Positions 28,727 to 38,507 of a DNA stretch of 64,000 nucleotides are shown in pieces; position 1 is the stretch's first letter; each line of letters starts with the position of its first letter. Below the pieces are notes generated by a model. It saw nothing but the letters and a program-made list of their open reading frames with translations, ran no database searches and was not told the DNA's origin. The stretch is taken from the NCBI RefSeq assembly GCF_015999465.1, contig NZ_CP065534.1, positions 1,550,001 through 1,614,000 on the forward strand, written 5' to 3'. The stretch comes from Lonsdalea populi (lineage in GTDB: Bacteria > Pseudomonadota > Gammaproteobacteria > Enterobacterales > Enterobacteriaceae). A program made the translations under genes and the position numbers.

Positions 28727-30844
28727 ATGAACTCTCTGTTTGCCAGCACGGCGCGTGGTTTGGAAGAATTATTAAAAAGCGAACTTGAGGCGCTGGGCGC
28801 CCAGGATTGCGCAGTCGTGCAGGGGGGCGTGCATTTTCAGGGAGACGATCGCCTGGTGTACCAAAGCCTGATGTGGAGCCGCCTGGCGTCCCGCATTCTG
28901 CTTCCGCTCAACGAATTCAACGTCTACAGTGATTTGGATCTCTATCTGGGGGTCCAGGCAGTAGACTGGTCGACGATTTTCAGCGTCGACAAAACCTTCG
29001 CCGTCCATTTCAGCGGCACCAATGACGAAATCCGCAATAGCCAGTACGGTGCATTGAAAGTGAAAGACGCCATCGTCGACAGCTTTACCCGCCGTACCGG
29101 CCAGCGTCCCGACGTCGCCAAACAGCAGCCGGATATTCGCATCAACGTTTTCCTGCAACGTGAGAAGGCCAGCGTGGCGATCGACCTCAGCGGCGACGGC
29201 CTGCATATGCGCGGTTACCGCGACCTGGCCGGCCAGGCCCCGCTCAAAGAAAACCTGGCTGCGGCTGTCGTGCTGCGTTCCGGCTGGGAAAAGGGTACGC
29301 CAATGGTCGATCCGATGTGTGGCTCCGGGACGTTATTGATCGAAGCGGCCATGATCGCCGCCGACCGGGCACCGGGCTTGCATCGCCATCACTGGGGATT
29401 CCTGGCCTGGGAGCAGTTCAATCCGGCGCTGTGGAAAGAGGTGACCACCGACGCTCAGCAGCGCGCCCGCGCCGGCGTGCAGGCCACCGCGTCCCGCTTC
29501 TTCGGCTCGGATAACGATCGTCGGGTGATCGACATCGCCCGCGCCAATGCCCGCCGCGCCGGCGTCAGTGAACTGATCCGTTTTGATGTCTGCGATGCCG
29601 TGCAACTCAAAAATCCGCTGCCGGAAGGCCCTGCCGGGACGGTGCTCAGCAATCCGCCATACGGCGAGCGTCTGGAAAGCGAGCCCGCTCTGATTGCGCT
29701 GCACAATATGCTGGGGCGGATTATGAAAGCCTCGTTCGGCGGCTGGCGGTTGTCTCTGTTCAGCGCCTCGCCGGAGCTGTTGAGCTGTTTACAGCTGCGC
29801 GCGGACCGCCAGTTCAAAGCCAAAAACGGCCCGCTGGACTGCGTGCAGAAAAACTACCCGTTGGCGGCGAACAGCGCGGAAAACGTCAGCCCGCCGGCAG
29901 ATGATTTTGCTAACCGACTGAAGAAGAACCTGCGTAAGCTGGATAAATGGGCTAAACAGCAGGGCATCGAATGCTACCGCGTCTACGACGCCGACTTACC
30001 GGAATACAACGTCGCGGTTGATCGCTACGGCAGTTGGGTGGTCGTGCAGGAGTATGCGCCGCCGAAGACGGTGGATGCACAGAAAGCCCGTCAGCGTTTG
30101 TTCGACGTGATCAATGCCACGCTGAGCGTGCTGGGCGTGCCGACCAATCAACTGATACTCAAGACGCGTGAGCGTCAAAAAGGGAAAAATCAGTATGAGA
30201 AGCTGGCTCAGAAAGGCGAGTTCCTGCTGGTGGACGAATACCATGCGCGACTGTGGGTCAATCTGACCGACTATCTGGATACCGGTTTGTTCCTTGACCA
30301 CCGCGTCGCCCGCAAAATGCTGGGCGAACTGAGTCAGGGAAAAGATTTCCTCAACCTGTTCGCCTACACCGGGACGGCGAGCGTTCACGCGGGCATCGGC
30401 GGTGCACGCAGCACGACGACGGTGGACATGTCGCGCACCTATCTGGAATGGGCGGAGAAGAACCTGCGCGCCAATGGTCTCACCGGGCGTCAGCATCGAT
30501 TGGTTCAGGCGGATTGTCTGAGTTGGTTGGGCCAGTCCAACGAACAGTTCGACGTGATCTTCATCGATCCGCCGACGTTCTCCAACTCCAAGCGCATGGA
30601 GGCTACGTTTGACGTGCAGCGTGATCATCTGATGCTGATGAAAGATTTGAAGCGTCTGCTGAAACGCGGCGGTACCATCATGTTTTCCAATAATAAACGG
30701 GGATTCCAGATGGATATGGAAGGCCTTGCCGCGCTGGGTCTGGAAGCGCAGGACATTACTGCTCGCACCCAATCGCAGGATTTCGCCCGTAATCGTCAGA
30801 TTCACAACTGCTGGCTGCTGAAGCACGCCGGAGAGGAAAAGTAA
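28727..30844 (+). CDS. rlmL: Bifunctional 23S rRNA methyltransferase RlmKL
   Basis: A fusion of two methyltransferases: the N-terminal RlmL half (THUMP plus m2G2445 domain, NPPYGER near residue 308) and the C-terminal RlmK half (m7G2069, [13 protein letters not shown] near residue 614). Both act on 23S rRNA during 50S assembly. I start at ATG 28727, giving [17 protein letters not shown] as in E. coli; a longer frame from 28658 would include the promoter. 705 residues versus 702. Its stop is 4 bp before uup. Confidence 0.97.
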   Translation: MNSLFASTARGLEELLKSELEALGAQDCAVVQGGVHFQGDDRLVYQSLMWSRLASRILLPLNEFNVYSDLDLYLGVQAVDWSTIFSVDKTFAVHFSGTNDEIRNSQYGALKVKDAIVDSFTRRTGQRPDVAKQQPDIRINVFLQREKASVAIDLSGDGLHMRGYRDLAGQAPLKENLAAAVVLRSGWEKGTPMVDPMCGSGTLLIEAAMIAADRAPGLHRHHWGFLAWEQFNPALWKEVTTDAQQRARAGVQATASRFFGSDNDRRVIDIARANARRAGVSELIRFDVCDAVQLKNPLPEGPAGTVLSNPPYGERLESEPALIALHNMLGRIMKASFGGWRLSLFSASPELLSCLQLRADRQFKAKNGPLDCVQKNYPLAANSAENVSPPADDFANRLKKNLRKLDKWAKQQGIECYRVYDADLPEYNVAVDRYGSWVVVQEYAPPKTVDAQKARQRLFDVINATLSVLGVPTNQLILKTRERQKGKNQYEKLAQKGEFLLVDEYHARLWVNLTDYLDTGLFLDHRVARKMLGELSQGKDFLNLFAYTGTASVHAGIGGARSTTTVDMSRTYLEWAEKNLRANGLTGRQHRLVQADCLSWLGQSNEQFDVIFIDPPTFSNSKRMEATFDVQRDHLMLMKDLKRLLKRGGTIMFSNNKRGFQMDMEGLAALGLEAQDITARTQSQDFARNRQIHNCWLLKHAGEEK

Positions 30845-30848
30845 TTAC

Positions 30849-32768
30849 ATGTCATTAATCAGTTTATCTGGCGCCTGGCTGTCTTTCAGCGATGCGCCGC
30901 TGCTGGACAATACCGAGCTGCATATCGAAGACAACGAGCGCGTCTGTCTGGTGGGTCGTAACGGCACCGGGAAATCCACGCTATTGAAAATTTTGGCGAA
31001 GGATATCCCTCTGGACGATGGCCGTCTGGTCTTCGAGCAGGATCTGGTAGTCTCCCGTTTGCAGCAGGATCCGCCGCGCAACGTGGCCGGCAGCGTTTTC
31101 GACTTCGTGGCCGAAGGCGTCGCGGAGCAGTCCGAGCATCTGAAGGCGTATCACGCCGCGCTGCGTCTGGTTGAAACCGATCCCAGCGAGCGGAACTTGA
31201 ATCAACTGGCGAAAGTCCAGGAAGTGCTGGACCATCAGGGACTCTGGAAACTGGAGGACCGCATCAACGCCGTTCTGGAACAGCTGGGTCTGACGGCGGA
31301 CACACCGCTGTCGTCCTTGTCCGGCGGTTGGCTGCGCAAGGCCGCGTTGGGCCGGGCGTTGGTCAGCGCTCCCCGGGTGCTGCTGTTGGACGAACCGACC
31401 AACCATCTGGACATCGAAACCATCGACTGGCTGGAAGGGTTCCTGAAATCCTTCCAGGGCAGCATCATTTTCATTTCCCATGACCGTTCTTTCATCCGCA
31501 ATATGGCGACCCGAATCGTTGATTTGGACCGCGGTAAACTCGTTTCCTGGCCGGGCGACTATGATAAGTATCTGGCGGGCAAGGAAGAGGCGCTGCGAGT
31601 GGAAGAACTGCAGAACGCGGAATTCGACCGTAAACTGGCGCAGGAAGAGGTGTGGATCCGTCAGGGCATCAAGGCGCGTCGTACTCGTAATGAAGGGCGT
31701 GTACGGGCGTTGAAGGCCTTGCGCCAGGAGCGCACCCAGCGTCGTGAAGTCATGGGTACGGCCCAAATGCGGGTGGAAGAGGCGGCGCGCTCCGGCAAGA
31801 TCGTCTTTGAACTGGAGAACGCCAGTTATCAGGTGGGCGATAAAGTTTTGCTGAACAACTTCTCTGCTCAGGTTCAGCGCGGCGACAAAATCGCGCTGGT
31901 CGGGCCTAACGGCTGCGGTAAAACCACGCTGTTGAAGCTGATGCTGGGCCAGTTAAAGGCAGATAGTGGCCGCATCCACTGCGGGACCAAACTGGAAGTG
32001 GCTTATTTCGATCAGCACAGGGCCGAACTGGATCCGGAACGGACGGTGATGGACAACCTGGCCGAAGGCAAGCAGGAAGTGATGGTCAACGGCCGTTCGC
32101 GCCACGTGCTCGGCTATTTGCAGGACTTTCTGTTCCATCCTAAACGGGCGATGACGCCGGTGAAGGCCTTGTCCGGCGGAGAGCGAAATCGCCTGTTGCT
32201 GGCGCGGCTATTCTTGAAGCCCAGCAATCTGCTGATTCTTGATGAACCGACTAACGATCTGGATGTAGAAACGCTGGAACTGCTCGAAGAGCTGATCGAC
32301 AGCTATCAGGGCACGGCGTTGTTGGTGAGCCATGACCGTCAGTTTGTTGACAACTCGGTGACGGAGTGCTGGATTTTCGAAGGCAACGGCGTCATCGGGC
32401 AGTACGTCGGGGGTTATTATGACGCACAGCAGCAGCGTTCAGTCGCGACGCCGCTGCGCGCGACGGCTTTTTCTGCACCGGCCGAAACCAAGTCTGCGCC
32501 CGCCGCATCGCGACCGGCCAAACCTGCTGCCACGGTTAAGCTCAGCTACAACCAACAGCGTGAACTGGCGCAGTTGCCTCAGCAGTTGGAAGCCTTTGAG
32601 CTTGAAATCACCTCTTTGCAGGAGCAGATGAACGATCCGTCGTTTTTCTCACGACCTCATGAGGAAACGCAGCCGGTGCTGGACGCGTTGGCGTTGGCGG
32701 AGCAACGTCTGGAAACCAGCTTCGCCCGCTGGGAAGAGCTCGAGTCTTTGCAAAACGGCAACGAGTAG
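30849..32768 (+). CDS. uup: ABC-F ATPase Uup
   Basis: A soluble protein with two ABC domains and no membrane part. Domain 1 has GRNGTGKSTLLK, LSGGWLRKAALGRAL and LLLDEPTNHLDIE; domain 2 has GPNGCGKTTLLK, LSGGERNRLLLARLF and LILDEPTNDLDVE. The last 100 residues form a charged coiled coil (LPQQLEAFELEITSLQEQMND), the DNA-binding tail of Uup. In E. coli loss of Uup raises precise transposon excision; a ribosome-related role is proposed. 639 residues, probably co-transcribed with rlmKL. Confidence 0.96.
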   Translation: MSLISLSGAWLSFSDAPLLDNTELHIEDNERVCLVGRNGTGKSTLLKILAKDIPLDDGRLVFEQDLVVSRLQQDPPRNVAGSVFDFVAEGVAEQSEHLKAYHAALRLVETDPSERNLNQLAKVQEVLDHQGLWKLEDRINAVLEQLGLTADTPLSSLSGGWLRKAALGRALVSAPRVLLLDEPTNHLDIETIDWLEGFLKSFQGSIIFISHDRSFIRNMATRIVDLDRGKLVSWPGDYDKYLAGKEEALRVEELQNAEFDRKLAQEEVWIRQGIKARRTRNEGRVRALKALRQERTQRREVMGTAQMRVEEAARSGKIVFELENASYQVGDKVLLNNFSAQVQRGDKIALVGPNGCGKTTLLKLMLGQLKADSGRIHCGTKLEVAYFDQHRAELDPERTVMDNLAEGKQEVMVNGRSRHVLGYLQDFLFHPKRAMTPVKALSGGERNRLLLARLFLKPSNLLILDEPTNDLDVETLELLEELIDSYQGTALLVSHDRQFVDNSVTECWIFEGNGVIGQYVGGYYDAQQQRSVATPLRATAFSAPAETKSAPAASRPAKPAATVKLSYNQQRELAQLPQQLEAFELEITSLQEQMNDPSFFSRPHEETQPVLDALALAEQRLETSFARWEELESLQNGNE

Positions 32769-32823
32769 CTTTTGACATCAGGCAAACTCGCGCCGCGGCT
32801 GCCTGGCTGGTAACGGGAGGTTA

Positions 32824-34068
32824 TTGATGTGCACCCACTCTCACTGTGCGGAGGGTAAAATGCTGTGCCCGCAGTGCGACCTGCTGGTCGAACTTCCTGA
32901 CTTACGGCCAGGGCAGCGGGCGCTTTGCCCACGCTGTAATACGCTTCTGACGAGCTATCGCCCTGAAGCGCGCTGGCGCTCGGTAAGTTTCGCCGTCAGC
33001 GCGCTGGTGATGCTTTTCCTATCCACGTTGTTTCCGTTCGTCTCCATGCAGGTGGCGGGGATCACCAGCGAAGTCACTTTGCTGGAAATCCCCAAAGTCA
33101 TGGTGGATGAGAATTATGCCAGCGTGGCGACGCTGTTCATGCTGTTCGTGCAGTGTATTCCCGCCAGCTGCATGCTCATCATTATTGGGCTGTGCGGGCA
33201 TATCCGGATGAATCTTGAGCTCACCCGGCTGCTGGCGCGAATTCTGTTCCAACTGAAAAGCTGGGGTATGCCGGAAATTTTTCTGGCCGGTGTGCTGGTG
33301 AGTTTCGTCAAACTAATGGCCTACGGCAGCATCGGCATCGGCATCAGCTTCATTCCCTATGTTCTGTTTTGTCTTCTGCAACTGCTGGCTTTCCAAAGTC
33401 TTGACCGCCGTCGGCTATGGCATGACGTCATTCCTGCGCCGGCGGTGCCGGATTCGCTGGAAACAGGGCGCAGCGGGATTGCGCAGGGCGTGCGCTCGTG
33501 CAGCTGTTGTACGGCGGTGCTCCCGGCGGATGTGCAGGTGTGCCCGCGTTGCCACACGCATGGACATCAGCGTCGGCGTCATAGCCTGCAGTGGACGCTG
33601 GCGCTGCTGGTCACGTCGCTGATGCTGTACATCCCGGCGAACCTGTTGCCCATTATGGTGACGGAAGCGCTGGGCAACCGTATGGACTCCACGATTATGT
33701 CCGGCGTGGTCATACTATGGGACTCCGGCTCCTACCCGGTCGCCCTGGTGATTTTTATCGCCAGCATCATGGTGCCGACGCTGAAGATGATTGCGCTGGG
33801 CTGGCTATGCTGGTGTGCGCAGGGAAAAAGCCGTCATGATACTGAGCGAATGCATCTGGTCTATGAGGTGGTGGAATTCGTGGGGCGTTGGTCCATGATT
33901 GATGTGTTCGTGATCGCCGTGCTGTCCGCGTTAGTTCGCGTTGGCCGTTTTATGAGTGTGTATCCTGAAATCGGCGCAGTGTTGTTTGCCGCGGTGGTTA
34001 TTCTGACCATGCTTGCCGCTATTATGTTTGATCCCCGCCTGTTGTGGGATCGCTACAACCGTGAGTGA
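32824..34068 (+). CDS. pqiA: Intermembrane transport protein PqiA
   Basis: The inner-membrane part of the Pqi MCE system that bridges the envelope and is thought to move lipids. 414 residues: two homologous halves, each with a zinc-ribbon (CPQCDLLVELPDLRPGQRALCPRC and CSCCTAVLPADVQVCPRC) followed by about four membrane segments. First gene of pqiABC, 55 bp after uup. The stop is 13 bp before the pqiB start. Confidence 0.94.
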   Translation: MMCTHSHCAEGKMLCPQCDLLVELPDLRPGQRALCPRCNTLLTSYRPEARWRSVSFAVSALVMLFLSTLFPFVSMQVAGITSEVTLLEIPKVMVDENYASVATLFMLFVQCIPASCMLIIIGLCGHIRMNLELTRLLARILFQLKSWGMPEIFLAGVLVSFVKLMAYGSIGIGISFIPYVLFCLLQLLAFQSLDRRRLWHDVIPAPAVPDSLETGRSGIAQGVRSCSCCTAVLPADVQVCPRCHTHGHQRRRHSLQWTLALLVTSLMLYIPANLLPIMVTEALGNRMDSTIMSGVVILWDSGSYPVALVIFIASIMVPTLKMIALGWLCWCAQGKSRHDTERMHLVYEVVEFVGRWSMIDVFVIAVLSALVRVGRFMSVYPEIGAVLFAAVVILTMLAAIMFDPRLLWDRYNRE

Positions 34069-34081
34069 GAGGAGTTTTCCA

Positions 34082-35725
34082 TTGACGAAAAATAACCACA
34101 GCGCCGCGGAGATTGAATCGCTTAAGCGCTGGTCTCCGGTCTGGATTGTGCCCATCGTCACGTTGCTGATCGGCGCTTGGATCCTATTTTATCACTTCAG
34201 CCATCAAGGGCCGGAAATTACGCTGACGGCGCAAACGGCCGATGGGATTGAGGCGGGAAAAACGCCCATCAAAAGCCGCAGCGTTAACGTCGGCATGGTG
34301 GAAAGCGTGGTGCTGAGCAAAGACCTCCATCAGGTTGAGATCAAAGCGCGTTTGAATAACGACATGGATCATCTGCTGAATACCGACTCCGTGTTCTGGG
34401 TGGTGAAGGCTCAAGTTGGGCGTGAGGGGATCTCCGGTCTCGGGACGCTGCTATCAGGGTCGTTTATTCAGTTGCAGCCCGGCTCCAATCAGGATGAAAG
34501 CCGCAATTTCAAACTATTGGACAGCCCGCCGCTGGCTTCTCCGGACGCCAAAGGGATCCGCGTGTCGCTCACCAGTGAACGCGCCGGTCAGTTGAATGCG
34601 GGCGATCCGGTGCTGTTCCGTGGTTATCGGGTCGGGTCGGTGGAAACCAGTCATTTTGATCCTGAGGCGCGGAAAATAAGCTACCGCCTGTTCATTAATG
34701 CGCCCTACAACTCGCTGGTGACCAGCAATGTTCGCTTCTGGAAAGACAGCGGCGTTGCGCTTGATCTCTCCGCTCAGGGGATGCGCGTTGAGATGGGATC
34801 GCTGACGACGTTGCTGAACGGCGGCGTGAGCTTCGACGTGCCAAGCGGCTGGGCGCTGGGCGATCCGGCGAAGGAACACGCCGAATACCAGTTGTATGAC
34901 AGCCAGCGCAGCATTCAGGATTCGCTGTATACCCAGTTTAAAGAGTATCTGCTGTTCTTCGACGAGTCCGTACGCGGTCTGCAGCCGGGTGCGCCGGTTG
35001 AGTTCCGCGGCATCCGCCTGGGAACGGTGTCCCAAGTTCCGTTCTTCCCGCGCGAGATCAAGCAAAGTCTGGGTAATGACTATCGCATCCCGGTGATGAT
35101 CCGCATCGAACCGGACCGCTTGCAGGCGCATGTTTGGGACCAGTTGAATCTGGAGCAGGAAATCAAGGAAGCACCGGCGTTGGGGCTGCGTGCTTCCATG
35201 AAGACGGCCAACATCCTGACCGGCGCGCTGTATATCGATCTGGACTTCTACCCGCAGTTGAAGGGACGCCCGGTGTCGATGGTCAAGGTTGACGGCTACG
35301 AGGTCTTGCCGACGGTCAGCGGCGGGCTGTCGCAGATCCAGCACAAGCTGATGGCGGTATTGGATAAGGTGAATGGCCTGCCGTTGACGCCGATGGTGTC
35401 TCAGGCCACGCAAACGCTGGCCGAAAGTCAGGCGACGTTGCGTGAACTTCAGAAAACGCTGGCGTCGCTGAACCAGATAGCCGGCAACAAGTCGATGCAG
35501 CAGTTGCCTGAGGATATGCAGCGTACCCTGCGTGAGCTGAATCGTAGCATGCAAGGCTTCCAACCGGGTTCTCCGGCCTACAACAAGATGGTGAACGACA
35601 TGCAGCGGTTGGATCAGGTGTTGCGTGAGCTGCAGCCGTTGCTGCGCACCCTGAACGGCAAGAGCAATGCGCTGGTGTTCGAAGCATCGGGTGGTCAGGA
35701 TCCGCAACCGAAGAAGGCGAAATAA
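34082..35725 (+). CDS. pqiB: MCE-domain protein PqiB, TTG start
   Basis: An inner-membrane-anchored periplasmic protein whose MCE domains stack into a hexameric tube with a long C-terminal coiled-coil needle. One membrane segment (about residues 17-37, PVWIVPIVTLLIGAWILFYHF) is followed by three MCE domains and a helical tail (about 430-547) ending KSNALVFEASGGQDPQPKKAK. I choose the TTG at 34082: GAGAGGAG lies at ribosome-site distance and the protein then aligns end to end with E. coli PqiB. An upstream in-frame ATG lies inside pqiA. 547 residues. Confidence 0.93.
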   Translation: MTKNNHSAAEIESLKRWSPVWIVPIVTLLIGAWILFYHFSHQGPEITLTAQTADGIEAGKTPIKSRSVNVGMVESVVLSKDLHQVEIKARLNNDMDHLLNTDSVFWVVKAQVGREGISGLGTLLSGSFIQLQPGSNQDESRNFKLLDSPPLASPDAKGIRVSLTSERAGQLNAGDPVLFRGYRVGSVETSHFDPEARKISYRLFINAPYNSLVTSNVRFWKDSGVALDLSAQGMRVEMGSLTTLLNGGVSFDVPSGWALGDPAKEHAEYQLYDSQRSIQDSLYTQFKEYLLFFDESVRGLQPGAPVEFRGIRLGTVSQVPFFPREIKQSLGNDYRIPVMIRIEPDRLQAHVWDQLNLEQEIKEAPALGLRASMKTANILTGALYIDLDFYPQLKGRPVSMVKVDGYEVLPTVSGGLSQIQHKLMAVLDKVNGLPLTPMVSQATQTLAESQATLRELQKTLASLNQIAGNKSMQQLPEDMQRTLRELNRSMQGFQPGSPAYNKMVNDMQRLDQVLRELQPLLRTLNGKSNALVFEASGGQDPQPKKAK

Positions 35726-35728
35726 ATC

Positions 35729-36292
35729 ATGATGAAACGATGGACATTGGCATTAGTGCTGCTGCTCGGGGCGTGCAGCAGCGATTCGCAGAAAGTCTAT
35801 TATCAGCTGCCGACGGAGGGGGACAAAGCCACGGCTTCCGTCACTACGGCTTCCGCGCCTCATCTGTGGGTGCGCGGGGTTACGCTGGCCGATTCGCTGT
35901 CGAACAGCGGGATTGTGTATCAGACGTCTGACGTAAGATACACCATTGCCAGCAACAACCTGTGGGCCAGCCCGCTGGATCAGCAGTTGCAGCAGTCATT
36001 GATAGCGACCCTGCAACAGGGGCTGACGTCATGGGGCGTGGTGAGCCGTGAGCCGGATGGCGATCGGGCGACGTTGGATATCACCGTATCGGCCTTCCAG
36101 GGCCGCTATGACGGTAATGCGGTAATTCGCGGCGCCTGGACGCTGCGTTATCAGGATCGCATCATGACTCAGCCGTTCAACGTCACGTTGCCGCAGACGG
36201 ACGACGGCTACGATGCGCTGGTGAAAACGCTGGCCGCTGGCTGGCAGCAGGTGGCTGAGTCCATCGTGCGTCAGGCCGCCGCGTTGTCCTGA
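35729..36292 (+). CDS. pqiC: Outer-membrane lipoprotein PqiC
   Basis: The outer-membrane lipoprotein partner of PqiB. A lipoprotein signal (MKRWTLALVLLLGACSS) has its lipobox cysteine near residue 16. The 187-residue protein has the DUF330/ABC-auxiliary fold pattern: VYYQLP near the mature start, LWVRGVTLADSLSNSGIVYQTSDVRYTIASNNLWASPLDQQL, and WTLRYQDRIM. It begins 3 bp after pqiB. Confidence 0.92.
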   Translation: MMKRWTLALVLLLGACSSDSQKVYYQLPTEGDKATASVTTASAPHLWVRGVTLADSLSNSGIVYQTSDVRYTIASNNLWASPLDQQLQQSLIATLQQGLTSWGVVSREPDGDRATLDITVSAFQGRYDGNAVIRGAWTLRYQDRIMTQPFNVTLPQTDDGYDALVKTLAAGWQQVAESIVRQAAALS

Positions 36293-36309
36293 TTTGTTCT
36301 AAAAATAGA

Positions 36310-36358
36310 CCGCTGAATGTCGAATTTTTTATAAGCAAAGACATTCGGCGGTTTTGTT
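36310..36358 (+). terminator. Terminator after pqiABC
   Basis: CCGCTGAATGTC pairs with GACATTCGGCGG (one G-U pair) across an 18-base loop, followed by TTTTGTTT, 17 bp after the pqiC stop. Confidence 0.8.
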
Positions 36359-36547
36359 TCCCTCTCAAACGGTTACCGTGACCCGTTCCCGCCTTCAGGT
36401 AAAAGATTCCGATATTGGCTCACAAATATGACAATGGCGTGAATATTGCGTCTTGATCTTCAGAGTAAGAATCGCTATTTCTGAACTGTGGTTGCTTATA
36501 AAGTAATCACCATTCTTTCCACCAGACTCGTATGAGGGAAATGAGGC

Positions 36548-36715
36548 ATGAAGAGACAGAAACGAGATCGCCTTGAACGGGCGCATTCACGCGGTTATCA
36601 AGCAGGTATTTCTGGTCGACCTAAGGAGCTTTGCCCTTATCAATCGATCAATGCTCGGTCTTACTGGTTGGGAGGGTGGCGACAAGCCATGGAAGATAGG
36701 GCGGTGGCCGCTTAG
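36548..36715 (+). CDS. rmf: Ribosome modulation factor RMF
   Basis: RMF converts 70S ribosomes to inactive 100S dimers in stationary phase. Direct translation from ATG 36548 gives 55 residues starting MKRQKRDRLERAHSRGYQAG and ending WRQAMEDRAVAA, the same length as E. coli RMF, with the RxKELCPYQ core and WLGGWR kept. It is too short for simple ORF filters. A strong terminator follows. In E. coli fabA comes next; here a broken aroH does. Confidence 0.96.
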   Translation: MKRQKRDRLERAHSRGYQAGISGRPKELCPYQSINARSYWLGGWRQAMEDRAVAA

Positions 36716-36748
36716 CGTTCGTTGCCTTATCTATCGAAAAAGGAACCG

Positions 36749-36774
36749 CCTCCGCCTTGTTGCGGAGGTTTTTT
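36749..36774 (+). terminator. Terminator after rmf
   Basis: CCTCCGC pairs with GCGGAGG, followed by TTTTTT. An outer inverted repeat, GGAACCGCC (36742-36750) and GGCGGTTCC (36778-36786), encloses it. Confidence 0.92.
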
Positions 36775-36841
36775 ATGGCGGTTCCAATACTGGGTACGAC
36801 GGTTTTAGGATTGGCCGCTTCACGCTTTCTTTAGCAACGAA

Positions 36842-37450
36842 TTACAAACGGCGGCTCACCGCTTTCGCCAACTGAGCCAGCCTGTACTCGCTGTCTTCCC
36901 AGCTCACACACGGGTCTGTAGTGGTCAACTAAAACTGGCCAAAAGTTAGCGTGGACGCATTCAGCACCTTCCAGCAGGAAACGCTTTATCATCACCCCCC
37001 CCCCGCGATAGCCGCGCTGCCCTTTGCGATTTGCCGGCAGACAGAGAGGGCGGCCTCTTTCTGACGCCGGTATTGCTTCTGACAGTTGCCGTGGCTGAAG
37101 TCGATGATAAGTCGTTGCGTTGGGGAAAATGACGCCAATTGTTGGCACGCTTAGGCCACATCCTCAGCATGATAATGAGGACGTATTCCCCCCGCGCATA
37201 ATGATATGGCCGAATGGATTGCCCGATGAGCGGAAGACCGCCAACCGACCTTGTTTATCCGGTGACAAAAACAGGTGAGGTGCCTGATCGGAGCTGATCG
37301 CATCAATCGCGATGCAAAGATTGCCGTCCGTCCCGTTCTTGAAACCGACCGGGCAAGAGAGCGTGCTGACGCCATTTCCCGATAAATCTGACTCTCCGTC
37401 GTGCGTGCGCCGATGTCACCCCAACAAATGAGATCGGCAATATCCTGGCG
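36842..37450 (-). pseudogene. aroH: Remnant of aroH (DAHP synthase, tryptophan-sensitive isozyme)
   Basis: The minus strand spells the C-terminal 55% of AroH in broken pieces. IADLICWGDIGARTTESQIYREMASA (from 37450) shifts frame near 37362 to SCPVGFKNGTDGNLCIAIDAI, FLSPDKQGRL and SGNPFGHIIMRGG. It shifts again at a six-G run (37188-37193) to PHYHAEDVA, hits a TAA (37151-37153), then continues LIIDFSHGNCQKQYRRQ to a ten-G run (36995-37004), where the frame changes to MIKRFLLEGAE. A small deletion near 36955 is followed by LTFGQ, a TAG, and TDPCVSWEDSEYRLAQLAKAVSRRL with the natural stop at 36842. The first 150 or so codons are gone. FSHGNCQKQ, FLSPDK and IIMRGG identify AroH rather than AroG or AroF. 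Position directly after ppsR is that of E. coli aroH. It cannot make a working enzyme. Confidence 0.92.
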
Positions 37451-37503
37451 GATATCTCTTCAGCACCCTGCGGAAATGTCTCCCCTTTTTTTGCATTTAC
37501 GTA

Positions 37504-38331
37504 CTAGTACATTCGCCGGCTCATACCCAGAATATCGATGATGCGAGCAGAGATCTCTTCCACTGAGTAGTTGGTGGTATTGATGTATTTGATCTGATAG
37601 CGGCGATAGAGCGCTTCCACTTCCCGGAGCTCCAGCCGACATTGACGCAGCGATGCATAGCGGCTATTGCCGCGGCGCTCTTCGCGAATGGCGGCCAGTC
37701 GCTCTGGATCGATGGTCAGTCCAAACAGCTTGTCCTGATACGGACGCAGCGCTTCGGGCAGCCGCAGATTAAGGTTGTCCAGGTCTTCAGCGATAAACGG
37801 GTAATTGGCGGCGCGGATGCCGAACTGCATCGCCAGATAAAGGCTGGTAGGTGTTTTTCCGCAGCGAGAAACCCCAAGCAGAATGACCTGCGCCTGATCG
37901 AGATTGCGCAAAGAAATGCCGTCGTCGTGCGCGAGCGTGTAATCAATAGCGGCGATGCGGGCGTCGTATTTGGTCAAATTATTGGCCGTGAGTCCGTGGG
38001 TCCGGTTCGCCACTGGACTCGGCGCAATATTCAACTCTTGTTGCAGCGGCGCGACCAAGGCTTGCACGATATCCTGACAGAAGCCTTCGCTACTGACGAT
38101 GATGTCCCTGACCGCGGGCGTCACGATAGAGTAGAACACCAACGGGCGCACACCGCTCTGTTGGTGAATCGCGTTGATCTGCTCCCGCACGGCGTTGGCG
38201 CGGCTGGTGCTTTCGACAAACGGCAGGGTGAAGCTAGTAATATCGACGGGAAACTGGGAGAGCACGGCATGCCCCAGCACTTGGGCGGTAATGGCGGTGC
38301 CGTCGGAGACATAAAAAACGCTTCGTTCCAC
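37504..38331 (-). CDS. ppsR: PEP synthetase regulatory protein PpsR
   Basis: A bifunctional ADP-dependent kinase / phosphate-dependent pyrophosphorylase that switches PpsA off and on by modifying a threonine next to its catalytic histidine. 275 residues with the DUF299 pattern: [22 protein letters not shown] at the N-terminus, the P-loop [24 protein letters not shown] and a C-terminal [17 protein letters not shown]. Divergent from its target ppsA with 276 bp between starts. Confidence 0.96.
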   Translation of the reverse strand: MERSVFYVSDGTAITAQVLGHAVLSQFPVDITSFTLPFVESTSRANAVREQINAIHQQSGVRPLVFYSIVTPAVRDIIVSSEGFCQDIVQALVAPLQQELNIAPSPVANRTHGLTANNLTKYDARIAAIDYTLAHDDGISLRNLDQAQVILLGVSRCGKTPTSLYLAMQFGIRAANYPFIAEDLDNLNLRLPEALRPYQDKLFGLTIDPERLAAIREERRGNSRYASLRQCRLELREVEALYRRYQIKYINTTNYSVEEISARIIDILGMSRRMY

Positions 38332-38495
38332 AGGGGCTCCTCAAGGCGATAGGCTCCGGCCACGCCTGGCATAGTTCGGCATCCAGGACGAATACAGAGC
38401 ATATCTTTCTGATTAGGTGGGCAAACCCACTCACTATTGATGTTTTTTTCCACCCGCGCAATGTGAATCCGAGGCGACAATTTTTTTTCACTGGG

Positions 38496-38507
38496 TTGAT
38501 CGATTCA
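38496..38507 (+). promoter_or_regulatory. Candidate Cra (FruR) activator site for ppsA
   Basis: TTGATCGATTCA differs at two positions from the Cra palindrome TGAATCGATTCA. A TATGCT at 38531-38536 can serve as -10, putting the site centre about 40 bases before the transcription start, where Cra activates ppsA in E. coli. The -35 is not consensus, as expected for an activated promoter. Confidence 0.5.

Noticed and set aside
36920..36955. A stretch resembling an insertion-sequence end (GTGGTCAACTAAAACTGGCC)
   Set aside because: On the other strand it reads LTFGQ and joins to TDPCVSWED, both part of the aroH remnant. No partner end or transposase is present.
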